Assembly: GCA_003339415.1 (NCBI GenBank)
Contig: PDHQ01000029.1
Span: 62,001-126,000, forward strand
Direction of reading: 5' to 3'
Source of the DNA: Ophiocordyceps camponoti-saundersi (nom. inval.)
Lineage: Eukaryota > Ascomycota > Sordariomycetes > Hypocreales > Ophiocordycipitaceae
DNA length: 64,000 nucleotides
Made by a program: the position numbers and the translations under genes. The notes beneath the pieces were generated by a model. The model was not told the origin of the DNA, did not search any database, and saw only the letters and a program-made list of their open reading frames with translations. Of this stretch, positions 21,574 through 31,325 are shown one piece after another (within the stretch, counting starts at the first letter, position 1; each line of letters begins with the position of its first letter).

Positions 21574-24099
21574 GGCGATGATTGATGGTCTTTTGTGAGC
21601 GTCACTTAGGATTGCTGGTAATTGATGGGCAAGAAGGAGGAGGAGGAGCATAGATGACGTTGCTGTCCATCGCCTGGTGGAAGCCGAGTGTCACGTGGGA
21701 CGTCATGACGCCATGAGGGGGGCAAAGGAACGATCAAGAGCATGGCGATGCAAGCAAATGAGAAGATTCACTGTGTCTTTTCCCAATGACTCAAGTCCGT
21801 GATTACGTCGCTAGATCTCTCATTTTCGTTATCTGTGGTCATTCAAGGTACGAGGTAAGGAGACTCCTATCTTAAGCAAAAGCTACCTATAATGAATGGC
21901 GGAAGTGAGAAGGGGACACTGGGGTTGATAGGGTTAAGGTGCGTTTGACGAGGAAATACTATGGACCGCTGGATTTCATGTCAGATGTGGCACGTTGGAA
22001 GCTTCTGAGTGAGGAGAAAAACCGGGGAAGAGGAACGCTTCATCCTGGCTTGGACATGGATGAGACTTGCATGCCGAACGCTCGGGTAAGAGTCAGTGAG
22101 TATTATTCAACATCTCAAAGAGTGGTTTCCCGGCTTCTCGGAACGAGTCAGGAAGCTATGGTTTCGGTAGTTCAACACGAGTCGTGCTTGTTTCGTTTAC
22201 TTTTCACACCTCCACGTTGACTTTGCATGTATGAACCAAAGCTGAAGACTGCTATATGGGGTTGATCAATGTGTTGCGATCAATGTGTTGCGATGTCACA
22301 AACCCGTGCAGGAAGGAATTACGATGCTAGTTGAAGACACATGTATTTAGAAACCCAGACATCTCACGTGAATGCTCGATAAATCAGTGTAAATACACGA
22401 CCTTCAACAGCGTATATAAAGAGTCTACAGATACGTCTTGGATGGGACTCTATTCAGAGGTACATCTGGTAGGTTTCATACTGGTGATAGCGGACTTAGA
22501 AACGGAACACCATATATACGGTGCTGTTTCAATGTAGACGGAAATAGCGACAATAACAGGATGTTGTTGCTGAATTAAGCTACTCTTGGGGGATTTACGG
22601 GGGAGACAATACACTTGCACGGCCTAAAAGACGACAAAGTCCATGTCTAGGGGCAAGGCGTACACTCAATATGAGGTACACGCGAACACCATCACGCTAG
22701 ACATTCGATATGTTTACTTTGAGGTTTCTCAAGAGATGACAGGCTTCAAGTGCAGGTGGAAAGCATCTATATCCTCGACACAGTTCACGGCCCTTTTGCT
22801 ACAGACACAAGCTTACCTCCACTCTTCCTGTTCGCGGCAGTCTTGTCTAATACGAATCTCCCGTCGTCTATCTATACCACTTTTACTCTTTAGCTTGTTC
22901 CCAACGCTGAACTGAAGAAAACAGCCTCGTCGTAGATCCTCTCTGTCACTTCTGCTCGTTATTAAGCGCTTTCGATTTGAACAGCACCCGGCTACTTTAC
23001 TTACGTCTCAAGACAAGGGTCGTGCCTACTGTTCACTGTCGACCAGGAATCCACGGTCTACTAGGGTGCGTCTTCTCCTAACCAGAAATGATCATGACAG
23101 GGCCCTCTATCTCCTGAGATCCCTCACCGGTTGAGAAAAGACGGGGAAGATGTCGTAGGTTGAAATGAGATCCTCCTCGTCAGGAAGCCGCGTCAACTGT
23201 CTCGGGCGAATAATGAGAGTTCTTGGGCGAGCCTGCAGTGTCATGCTGGATTCAGCAGTGGATGGTGGAATCGGTTCCTCTGAGGAGTGGTAGGGCTGGG
23301 ATCAGCGAGCCGGAGAGGAGCAAAGAGGTCCTAAATCAACGATCCCACTCGGTTCCATTACCAGATTGTCAGCCGTCATGTCATCGGTGACATCCTTATA
23401 AGACTGCCAGGCCACGATTAATATATACCATTATACGATCCGTACGTGCCGCCCACGTTGAATGGCTCAGTGAAAGACAGAAGCTGAGAATGCGTCTTGT
23501 CCCATTAGAGAAGGTCGTCTTCTCCCTTTTCCCCGCGTGTGGCGAATCACTCCTTGGGATGTCTTCGGTCCATCCCCATTGGCGCTTACAACTACCCCAA
23601 GACGCATTCCCCATCTCTACAATCCCAGATTCGGTCTTGATAGCCACGTTTTGACATGAACCAACCTCACAGACGTGTGTAGACAACTCCACGACACTCC
23701 GTACGAGACAACAGCCCTACGGAAGCCAATGCTCTCCACGGACGTGAAGACCAACAGTTCTCTGTACAAAGCAATCTCTGTCGATGCCACGACCGTCTCA
23801 CCGCCCCTTGTTGGCGAACCGAGCTAGCCGAAGGGTGGGTATGTTCATCTATAGCAAAAGAAATCACCGTAAGCAGAGCTCCGGCGTCGCACAACCTTTG
23901 TTGATGTCGTGATTATGAGCTTTTGACGATTCAAGGATCAGAGGCATGTTGATAGATAGAGCTCCTACGTACAAATTGACCGGCTTTCGTCTTGTAATCG
24001 TCATTGTCGCTGAGAGCTCGAGCCAGACTTTTTCCTGCTTTCATTCTTCCTCGTCTTTCGACTAACCTTGGCCAACAGACCAAACGGCTAGCCACCGAA
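21574..24099. other. 2.5 kb without a supported gene
   Basis: Many short open frames, none with a recognisable family, signal peptide or plausible splicing. A 14-bp tandem duplication (GATCAATGTGTTGC twice, 22264-22291) is present. The right end is promoter of the gamma-glutamyltransferase gene. Confidence 0.45.
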
Positions 24100-25864
24100 A
24101 TGACGCCGTCCCATGTAACATGGGCGATTAGGCTCTTCGCTGTCTCTGGTCTTTTCCGCGCGGTTATCGGAGCCAGTGATGATGGTCCAAAGCTCGGTGC
24201 CGTCGCTTCTGAAAGTGCCGTCTGCAGCCGGATCGGCACCCAGCTTCTCCAGAGCGGAGGCAGCGCTGCCGATGGTATAATCGGCACCATACTGTGTGTC
24301 GGGACCGTTGCCATGTACCATAGCGGCATAGGCGGCGGTGGCTTCATGACCATACGCGCTGCCGACGGGAAATATGAGACGGTTGATTTCCGGGAGGTGG
24401 CGCCGGCGGCTGCCTTTGAAGATATGTTTAAGAATGACACCGATGCTAGCAATGTCGGAGGCCTTGCCAGGTAAAGCCGCTCACTCCAAGACAAGAGACG
24501 TTTGAACCGGTGATGATGATCTCGGTATCGCTAACATCTCATCGTCCAACAGTGGCGTCCCAGGCGAGCTGAGGGGGCTTCATTACCTCCACAGCAAGTA
24601 CGGCAAACTCGACTGGTCGCAACTTGTGATGCCTTCAGTCAACCTAGCTCGTTATGGATTCGTCGTCACCGAAGATCTCGCCAACCGGATAAACTCTGAA
24701 TCCAACACTTTCCTGACGGACGATCCGGCCTGGGCCATCGACTTTGCACCTCGCGGTCGACGAGTGCAAATGGGAGAAGTCATGACTCGTAAACGTTATG
24801 CCGACACGCTGGAAGCCATTGCCATTCACGGCGTTGAAGTCTTCTACTCCGGTGCTATCGCCAAAGCAACCATCGCGGCGCTGCAGGCTCGCAACGGGAC
24901 TATGACCATGGCGGACCTGGCCAATTACACCGTCGTCCACCGGGAGCCTATTCATATCAACTACCGCGGCGTCCGTTTGACAAGCTGCACCGCCCCCTCC
25001 GGCGGCATAGTTGCCCTGAGCGCTCTGAACATCCTTCGCGGTTACGAAAACTTCGGAGACGCAGCGAATTTCAACCTCTCCACCCATCGGCTGGACGAGG
25101 CAATCAAGTTGGCCTACGGTCAGCGCACCAAGCTCGGCGATCCGGCATTCACCGACATCGCCAACTTGACGGCCTCCATGGTCTCTCCTCAACACGGCGA
25201 ATACCTTCGCTCACGTATTTCCGACTTGACCACACAGGAAGCGTCTTGGTACGATCCGGATAAGCTCGAGCCTCACGATACCCGCGGAACGTCACATATA
25301 GTGGCCGCCGATGCGAGTGGGCTCGCCATATCACTGACCACGACGGTCAATGCCCTCTTTGGCTCTCAACTCATGGTTCCCGAAACAGGCATCGTCATGA
25401 ACAATCAGATGAATGACTTTAGCATCCCCGGCGTGAGCAACGGCTACGGCTACGTCCCGAGTCCCTCCAACTTTATCCGACCGGGAAAGCGTCCGCTGTC
25501 CTCCATCTCGCCTGTCATCGCCGAGACAGCTGAAGGCAAGCTGCTCTTCAGCGTGGGATCAGCAGGGGGTAGTCGGATCACTACAGCTACTATTCAGAAT
25601 ATCATCCACTTACTGGATCGGCACATGAACATAGCCGATACCCTGCGACAGCCGCGTCTGCACGATCAGCTGCTCCCTCCCCATGTGTCGTTCGAGTACC
25701 CTTTCGACAACGGCACTGTTGCCTTTATGAAGTCGCTTCATCATAACGTTACTTGGGTGGCGCCAGGGCAGAGCACCGCCCAGGGTCTACGTCTGCTGCC
25801 TAACGGGACATTCGAGGCAGCCGGAGAGCCGAGACAAGTCAACTCGGGGGGTTTTGCGGTTTAA
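24100..25864 (+). CDS. Gamma-glutamyltransferase (secreted/vacuolar)
   Basis: Cleaves gamma-glutamyl bonds of glutathione and transfers the glutamyl group. Exons 24100-24470 and 24553-25864; 560 residues, normal length. An N-terminal hydrophobic stretch (IRLFAVSGLFRAVIGA) acts as signal peptide or anchor. The family is made as a precursor that cuts itself at a Thr: here DTRGTSHIVAADASG, with the Thr of GTSH as the expected new N-terminal nucleophile. Other family blocks: GGSAADGIIGTILC, SGIGGGGFM, PLSSISPVI and GSAGGSRI. The donor at 24471 (GTAAAG) and acceptor at 24552 restore GGLASGVPGELRG. An upstream in-frame ATG at 24004 exists but adds an unlikely extension. Confidence 0.93.
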
Positions 25865-26400
25865 TTGATGAGATTTTCTCACGACTACATGCATATGAAG
25901 CTGGACGAGTACATAATTCATGGTTACCTTCTGAAGGTTCGAGTACATAGTCATTCTTGCCTCCTTGGGCGATTTTGATCGGTCACGTTTCTCCTGCGCA
26001 GCGGAGCAGTTCGTCAATATTAGCCCTTTCATAGCATTGCTTTTTTTTTTTGGCTTACGCTTCAATTCTTCGAATAAAGTCGCAGATAGATCATGCGGAG
26101 AAGAGACTTGAGCTTTCCATGAATAATAGCTTCACAATTTAATACGAGATTCCAAACTTCACTGTCATCAGCGTCTAGATAACTATTGTCTTCTACGTTC
26201 CGGTCGTATCTTCTGTCGGGGATATTACGCCCTTGCACTATGAAAGGAGTCCAGAGATGCTTCATCTGGATATTCTCAGTCTATCAGAGTTTCGTACAAA
26301 AGCCATGAGTCCAGAAACCGACTTCAAGTCTTGTTTTTCCACCCCCCTGACTCCCGTTGACCCTCCCTTTTGCAGTCCTCCCCGACGCCTCAGCAGCAAC
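25865..26400. other. Intergenic, convergent 3' ends
   Basis: Lies between convergent genes; a short T-run at about 26041-26051. Nothing else recognisable. Confidence 0.5.
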
Positions 26401-26751
26401 TTAGCACTTCATGGACATGATGTCAAAGGGGAAGTTCTCCGATTCCTTGGAGCCCATCTTGAAGTTTTTGCCCGCGCAACGCCCACCGCTGTAGAGGATG
26501 CAGTTTGCCGAGACTCTCATTTTTCCGGACTTCAAGGGGCGGTTGTCTAAGCTCGCCATGTTAGCATAGTATTATTGACGGGAGAAGAGATGGTGGATTT
26601 GTGCCTGACCAGCAGATGTTACGTCTTGGCAGAACGGCAGAGCAATGAAATCTTGGCACTGTTTCATGCCCTTCTCCTTGCACAGGCTGACGAGCCCATT
26701 GCCCTCGACGGAGAGGACGAGCAGGGCGGTTGCGATGAAATAGTATAGCAT
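26401..26751 (-). CDS. Small secreted cysteine-containing protein (95 aa), two exons
   Basis: Exons 26751-26610 and 26546-26401, intron GTCAGG...CTTAG with a CTAAC branch site, phase 1. Product: signal peptide MLYYFIATALLVLSVEG, then a mature part of about 78 residues with six cysteines (VSLCK, KQCQD, LPFCQ, SANCI, GRCAG and terminal MKC). The second exon reads as a compact beta-type sequence (MRVSANCILYSGGRCAGKNF). This is the usual profile of a fungal effector-like or antimicrobial-type small secreted protein, but I do not recognise the family. A TATA box sits about 80 bases upstream of the ATG. It is easily missed because each exon is short. Confidence 0.68.
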
Positions 26752-26828
26752 GTTGATGGTTTAGAGGGAGTGAATTCTGAGATGCTCAGTGCCGTTCGAT
26801 CCTAGCCATGTGAGGAGCTCATCATCTT

Positions 26829-26834
26829 CTTATA
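26829..26834 (-). promoter_or_regulatory. TATA box of the small Cys-containing secreted protein gene
   Basis: TATAAG on the minus strand (within GAGTATAAG), about 80 bases before the ATG at 26751. The same GAGTATAAG word precedes the gene at 28847-29212. Confidence 0.5.
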
Positions 26835-27642
26835 CTCGTCGGCGTGTCTGGTTAAGATGGCAAACGATATCTGGATAGAATGAAAGTTCCGACAACAGCT
26901 GACAATTGAGCCCGAGATGTATTCAACATCCGTATAGCCCTCCGCCGTCTGTCCTGATCGTATGAGACTCCCAAGAGTTTGGGTCGGTAACTTGGCGTCA
27001 TCGTCCTGCTGGTATTCATGGCTGTAGCGTGCAGTGCAAGTTCAGTGTCGCGGTGGATGCCTCTGCTAGATGCCAAGCCACTTCCGCGAGAAGCGCACTC
27101 TGGGGGTCCGATCTCTTAGCAATTTCTCGATCAAGAATCTCGTATCCATCTGAAGAACGTCGCTTGATCTTGCTTCTTGATGCGGAAATCGACTTCTGCC
27201 TTTAATACTACGATGTCATCGTCTGATAATTAAACAGGCTCAAGCTTGCAGAGTTATCACTGGTAGCATGTCGAATGTCTCTATGTATAGGTAGTGATTA
27301 TCAGTTGCAAGCTCGGGTACTTTTGAAAGAGTAGATCTCGTCTGAGCTCACAGAACCTCGCGAGACACTGGTGTCAATGTGCTCGAGTCATGTAAGGCTT
27401 TCAGGCCGAGTCTTGAGTCTGTCGTGATGCTTCGCGTGCTATCTGAGCTTTCGGCGTCTCTACTCTTCAATACAGAAAGAGATGGCCGTTCATTTGGCAA
27501 TCACAAGAGATTCGCCCGACTTAGCTGGGCGTCAATCTAGAATGAGCTTGAATAGGTATGCAGAGGAAACCGTCAAGAGTTGCTATTAAAAGTGTACAAT
27601 CGGCCTCCCACAGCACGAACTTCTGCTGTGTTCTTACCGTAT
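26835..27642. other. Intergenic
   Basis: No gene or repeat supported; the right end holds the presumed 3' UTR of the cold-shock gene. Confidence 0.45.
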
Positions 27643-27933
27643 TCAGATTTTCTTCACATGAATTGCTGATAGACCAAGTGATCCCTCTTCAAGATCAAAC
27701 TCGACAGCCTGGCCTTCCGTCAATGTCTTGAACCCGTCGGTCTGAGACAGCAGCTTAGCGGATAATTCGATCACACCATAGTATGCGAGTCGAAAGGGTT
27801 GGCTCACATCGATGACACTGAAATGAAAAAACACATCTGCGCCGCCGTCGTCCTTGGTAATGAAACCGAAGCCTTTGGTTTCGCTGAACCACTTGACATG
27901 GCCCTTTGAAGCAGCCGCAGCAGCACCGGCCAT
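27643..27933 (-). CDS. Bacterial-type cold-shock-domain RNA-binding protein
   Basis: Single cold-shock domain, predicted to bind single-stranded nucleic acid. RNP1 is visible as KGFGFI and RNP2 as VFFHFS. Exons 27933-27808 and 27741-27643 encode 74 residues, the usual size, with a central junction [17 protein letters not shown]. The intron (27807-27742, GTGAGC...CTCAG) is 66 nt, in frame and without a stop, so an unspliced mRNA would give a 96-residue protein with 22 extra residues in the loop before GFKTL. Metarhizium CRP1 is a known fungal protein of this type involved in cold adaptation; such genes are rare in fungi and often discussed as bacterial acquisitions. Start: [16 protein letters not shown], typical short leader. 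Confidence 0.88.
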   Translation of the reverse strand: MAGAAAAASKGHVKWFSETKGFGFITKDDGGADVFFHFSVIDVSQPFRLAYYGVIELSAKLLSQTDGFKTLTEGQAVEFDLEEGSLGLSAIHVKKI

Positions 27934-28846
27934 GATGGAGGCTTGAGTTGCGATGAAGAATGGGTTTTTAACGGGCTTCTCGTCACGAGTGCTGTGATGT
28001 GGATATGTATGGATATGGGGAGTTCAGTCAACGTCGTCTGATAAGGGTATGAAGCTGAACAGATGAGAGCGGTTCTATGCAATGAGCGAGGACACTTTGT
28101 TTCCTATTTATATTCAGCGCGCTGCCCGCTTCATCCAATCAGGGTGCCGATCACATGGCTTTAGCCGTTGTCACAGTTGCAACCCTGCAGGTGTGCGTTT
28201 CTGGAAGAGTGTTACGTCGTGGAACTGGCTCTATGTGATTTATCTACTGCCCACACCGTTTGTGAAAGGCTAGCTATATCCATGAACCCATTTGAGGAAG
28301 ATTTGAGTAATAGATAGCTAAGGGGATTCCAGAAGCGGTTGCACCTATCGACGATCAGTAGGAAAGCCGCACCCTCTGAGGCCTTTACTATTCATGTACA
28401 AAAGTTGATACATGATATCTCCACGCTGCGCCAATACAATTATCCCGACTTATCCATGTTATGAACCAAAGTAGATCATTGCATAGACAGGACCGGGGGG
28501 GGGAAGAGTTGCGTGATCTCCTAGACGTCGCTCAACTGATCTTGAATTACTGCAAGCACTTTTTTGTTCCTAACTGCTTCTTCGATCAACTTGCCCCTTC
28601 AATCTCCGTCTAGTCTCGAAACAGTTCCATCAATAGGTACTGTACGATGCCCGACAAAGTTATCAATAACCCTTGGTGTTCTCCCATACCGTGCGCGCAT
28701 CTGGCATTGATGAGGGAAACAGATTCTTCAGCTGTTGTTGCGGCTGCTAGCCCTTTTCCTGCCTTTATCTGAGTGTCCTTCGAAAATTTCGGGGTCCTTG
28801 CCAACGATGTCGTGCCACAGTCCCTTTGAATGGGGGAACTTCATCT
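27934..28846. other. Intergenic
   Basis: Contains the promoter of the cold-shock gene and a nine-base G run (28495-28503). No gene supported. Confidence 0.45.
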
Positions 28847-29212
28847 TCATGGCCTCCTTGGATTCGGGGAGTACAAGTTCTCAGATCGACCGCCTGAACG
28901 ACCACCACCTCTATCACTGTGGTCCAGTACTGCATGAGTAGGTTCTCGTTCGCGGCCTGCATCACGCGGAGGAGGAACACGTGTGTCAGCTGTAAGTTCT
29001 CGTACTGGACCGCTGCGGTCGCGAGGCGGAAGAGGCGGTGGCTGTCTTCGAGTAAGATGTGATCCTGCAATTGGTAGATCTGTGATGGATAGTTGTCCGT
29101 CTGTCTGCTGGTGACGAGATAGATCATTCGGCAAGGCATTGCTGCCGTAGGGCAAGGTAAGCTGCAGAACGGCAGCCATAACCAAGTTGAGGCCCAAAAG
29201 AGGGGAGACCAT
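28847..29212 (-). CDS. Possible secreted Arg/Pro/Gly-rich protein
   Basis: 121 residues. The first ~27 residues (MVSPLLGLNLVMAAVLQLTLPYGSNA) look like a signal peptide. The rest is rich in Arg, Pro, Gly and Asp (for example RRQPPPLPPRDRSGPVREL) and probably disordered, possibly with an RR processing site near residue 55. A TATA box (29321-29326) lies about 110 bases upstream, as in neighbouring genes, which supports transcription. A second open frame covers much of the same DNA on the same strand, so the true frame beyond the signal peptide, or a splice into that frame, cannot be excluded. No family recognised. Confidence 0.42.
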   Translation of the reverse strand: MVSPLLGLNLVMAAVLQLTLPYGSNALPNDLSRHQQTDGQLSITDLPIAGSHLTRRQPPPLPPRDRSGPVRELTADTRVPPPRDAGREREPTHAVLDHSDRGGGRSGGRSENLYSPNPRRP

Positions 29213-29320
29213 GTTGGATAATAGTGGTAAAAAGGAAGAGAGTTTTTGAGTCTTTGATGATGGTTAAAGTGAGGTGAAGAGCGTTGGAATTATCTCGAAT
29301 GTCTGAAAAGGTTGGCCATA

Positions 29321-29326
29321 CTTATA
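29321..29326 (-). promoter_or_regulatory. TATA box upstream of the Arg/Pro-rich protein gene
   Basis: TATAAG inside GAGTATAAG on the minus strand, about 110 bases before the ATG at 29212. Confidence 0.45.
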
Positions 29327-30597
29327 CTCACAGACTCTTGCAATAATACTTTGCGTATCGCGAGAAGAAAAGGGTGCCGCCCCGTGGCCTCGCAAGGTTA
29401 CATCAGTGTTGCATACTTGCTCACCGGTATGCGAAATTGGCTCTCCTCGCGATGTTAAGTAGTATACCCTGAGAGCTTGAGGAAAGTCGCGACTCGACAG
29501 GGAGGATCTTTCACGAGACTTTTCGAGTACGAGAAGAAGAAGGATACAACCGACGTTGTCTGATCACAACGATCAGATCCCTCTTCCTCTCATAACTGAT
29601 GGCAGCCGCTTCTCATTCACTGTTTGATCCCATCGAAATCGGGACGGATTCCCATACATATGCCTACTACTACTCACAACTCCAGATGAAACAGTCGCGG
29701 CGTTGTTCGTTCAACATGATTCTTTAAGCTAAAGATGCTGAGCCTGTCTTCATCAAGTGGCACATCAAAGGCAAACCTTCCCTATCATACCCTGAGAAGT
29801 GTTACAGTCAGTCGAGGCTCTACCCTGAGAGCTTCAGGTAGGATGAGAAGGGAGGACGCCTTTGAAGAGGCACCTTGTTTTTTGAGGCCCCCCTAAGGAT
29901 GCCCATACATACATAACTACGTTACGCGTATGTATATTGCTGTCTTGAGAACAACTAACTCTCAAGGAGGGGGATCCCGGCCTCACTGGCTCACGTGCCC
30001 ATAGTGCGGCTCGTATACGAACTTTACCTTCCTCCAAATGCTCGTAGGATCCTGTTGGAATGGTCAGGCCTAGACCATTACACCAAAAACTGAGCTACCT
30101 CATTGGTAATGTTCTTCAGTCTTATTCAGCCATATATGTATGTGCCCTAGCCTGTCGTTTCTGACAGATCAAGGCAACAACGAGGGGAAGAATCCATCGT
30201 ACGTATAAGCGCAGCTGCGTGGAGGATATCGTTTAGAAAGAGCATGTTGAATACAGAAAATGCTGCTGGGCACGTGTAGGGTTCTCAGTGTGTCATAGAT
30301 TGCGGCTGAAGCCGAGAGTTCGCGGACGAATCTCCAAGCAAACTAACGGCCTATTCACGTCAACCCAGCTGTACGATGGAATCCACAGAGATCAAGGGTG
30401 AAATGATGATACAGATACAGATACAGTCAACGAGACGCCTGCGTCACGACGAAACACATACATACATATGTTCCAACAAGAGGGAAAAGAGTCCACCAAC
30501 TTCAACCTGCTTTTAGACACCCACAAGTTCCGCGGTGATGAAGATGAAAGAGGTCCAGAGAAGCATGCATACACATATCGTCTCAAACGATCAGAAC
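29327..30597. other. Intergenic, with a tRNA-like fragment
   Basis: No protein gene supported. On the minus strand about 30104-30040 carries A-box-like words (TAGCTCAGTTTTTGG, TGGTGTAATGG) and a 5-bp/7-base hairpin TGGTC-GACCA, but no recognisable T-arm; see findings. Confidence 0.45.
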
Positions 30598-31200
30598 CTA
30601 GAACCAAGCCGGCGCACGCTGCCAATGCCTCAGCAAAGTGTTCACAGCCGAATCCCACTCATGCTCAAAGCAAGCAACGAGCCTAGCGACGTCCTCAGCA
30701 CTGGGCCTGGTCGAGGCCCACATCTCAGGCTTCCCCGCCTCGACGGCCGCGAAGGCAGCAACGAGGCCGTCGTCCTTGATCTTGCGGAGGCAGAGCCATG
30801 CCAGGTTCCAGCTCCGGTTGCTGTTGGGGTCGGCCCGTACCCGGCGGTGAGCTTCGCGCACCACGTCGCCGCTGAAGGGGTAGTTTTTCGTCAGGCCGCG
30901 CAGCTCGGTGAGGAGCTGGTGGCTGGTCACGTAGTGAACCCAAGCTGCTGTCATTGGCTTCTGGAACGCCGTTGCGTCGGCTTCGTCTTCGCATGAGGCT
31001 GCTATGCGCTCGATTCGGCACAGTTCGGTGAGAGTGTTGACTCGGTGCGTTGTGAGGCAGTCGATGAGCTGCATCACTGAAGACTGCAATCCTGGTTTAG
31101 CTGAAGGCGGAAGAAAGGGGCAAGTCTTGAAACTGACTCGAGGTCTGTTTGATTTGTTGCTGTCTTTGGAGCTAGCGCTGCCACTTCGGCTCGATGACAT
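30598..31200 (-). CDS. Unknown protein, probably spliced to 182 aa
   Basis: I do not recognise the family. Read straight through it is 200 residues. A good intron is embedded: donor GTCAGT at 31137, branch-like GCTAAAC and acceptor TTGCAG ending at 31084, 54 nt, in frame and stop-free. Removing it joins SNRPR to SSVMQLIDCLTTHRVN. The N-terminus (about 20 residues) is Ser-rich and disordered; the remainder is predicted largely helical (LTELCRIERIAAS, FQKPMTAAWVHYVTSHQLL, RSWNLAWLCLRKIKDDGLVA), intracellular, with no signal peptide. A TATA box lies 120 bases upstream. Codon use is like the clearly coding neighbours. Confidence 0.62.
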   Translation of the reverse strand: MSSSRSGSASSKDSNKSNRPRVSFKTCPFLPPSAKPGLQSSVMQLIDCLTTHRVNTLTELCRIERIAASCEDEADATAFQKPMTAAWVHYVTSHQLLTELRGLTKNYPFSGDVVREAHRRVRADPNSNRSWNLAWLCLRKIKDDGLVAAFAAVEAGKPEMWASTRPSAEDVARLVACFEHEWDSAVNTLLRHWQRAPAWF

Positions 31201-31319
31201 GGTGACGTGAGAGGGATGAGATGCTGAAGAGCGTTTCTTTCTTTGAAATCTCTGGACAGTATCGAAAACGTAGCTTGAAATCGTCGCTTGATCATCTTGT
31301 CTAGAGAAGCTAGAGCCTT

Positions 31320-31325
31320 CTTATA
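31320..31325 (-). promoter_or_regulatory. TATA box of the 30.6-31.2 kb gene
   Basis: TATAAG on the minus strand, 120 bases before the ATG at 31200. Confidence 0.45.

Noticed and set aside
22264..22291. 14-bp tandem duplication
   Set aside because: Too short and isolated to interpret; noted in the region entry only.
28765..29139. Alternative 124-codon frame overlapping the Arg/Pro-rich gene
   Set aside because: Lacks the signal peptide that begins at 29212; kept only as an uncertainty in that entry because a splice into it cannot be excluded.
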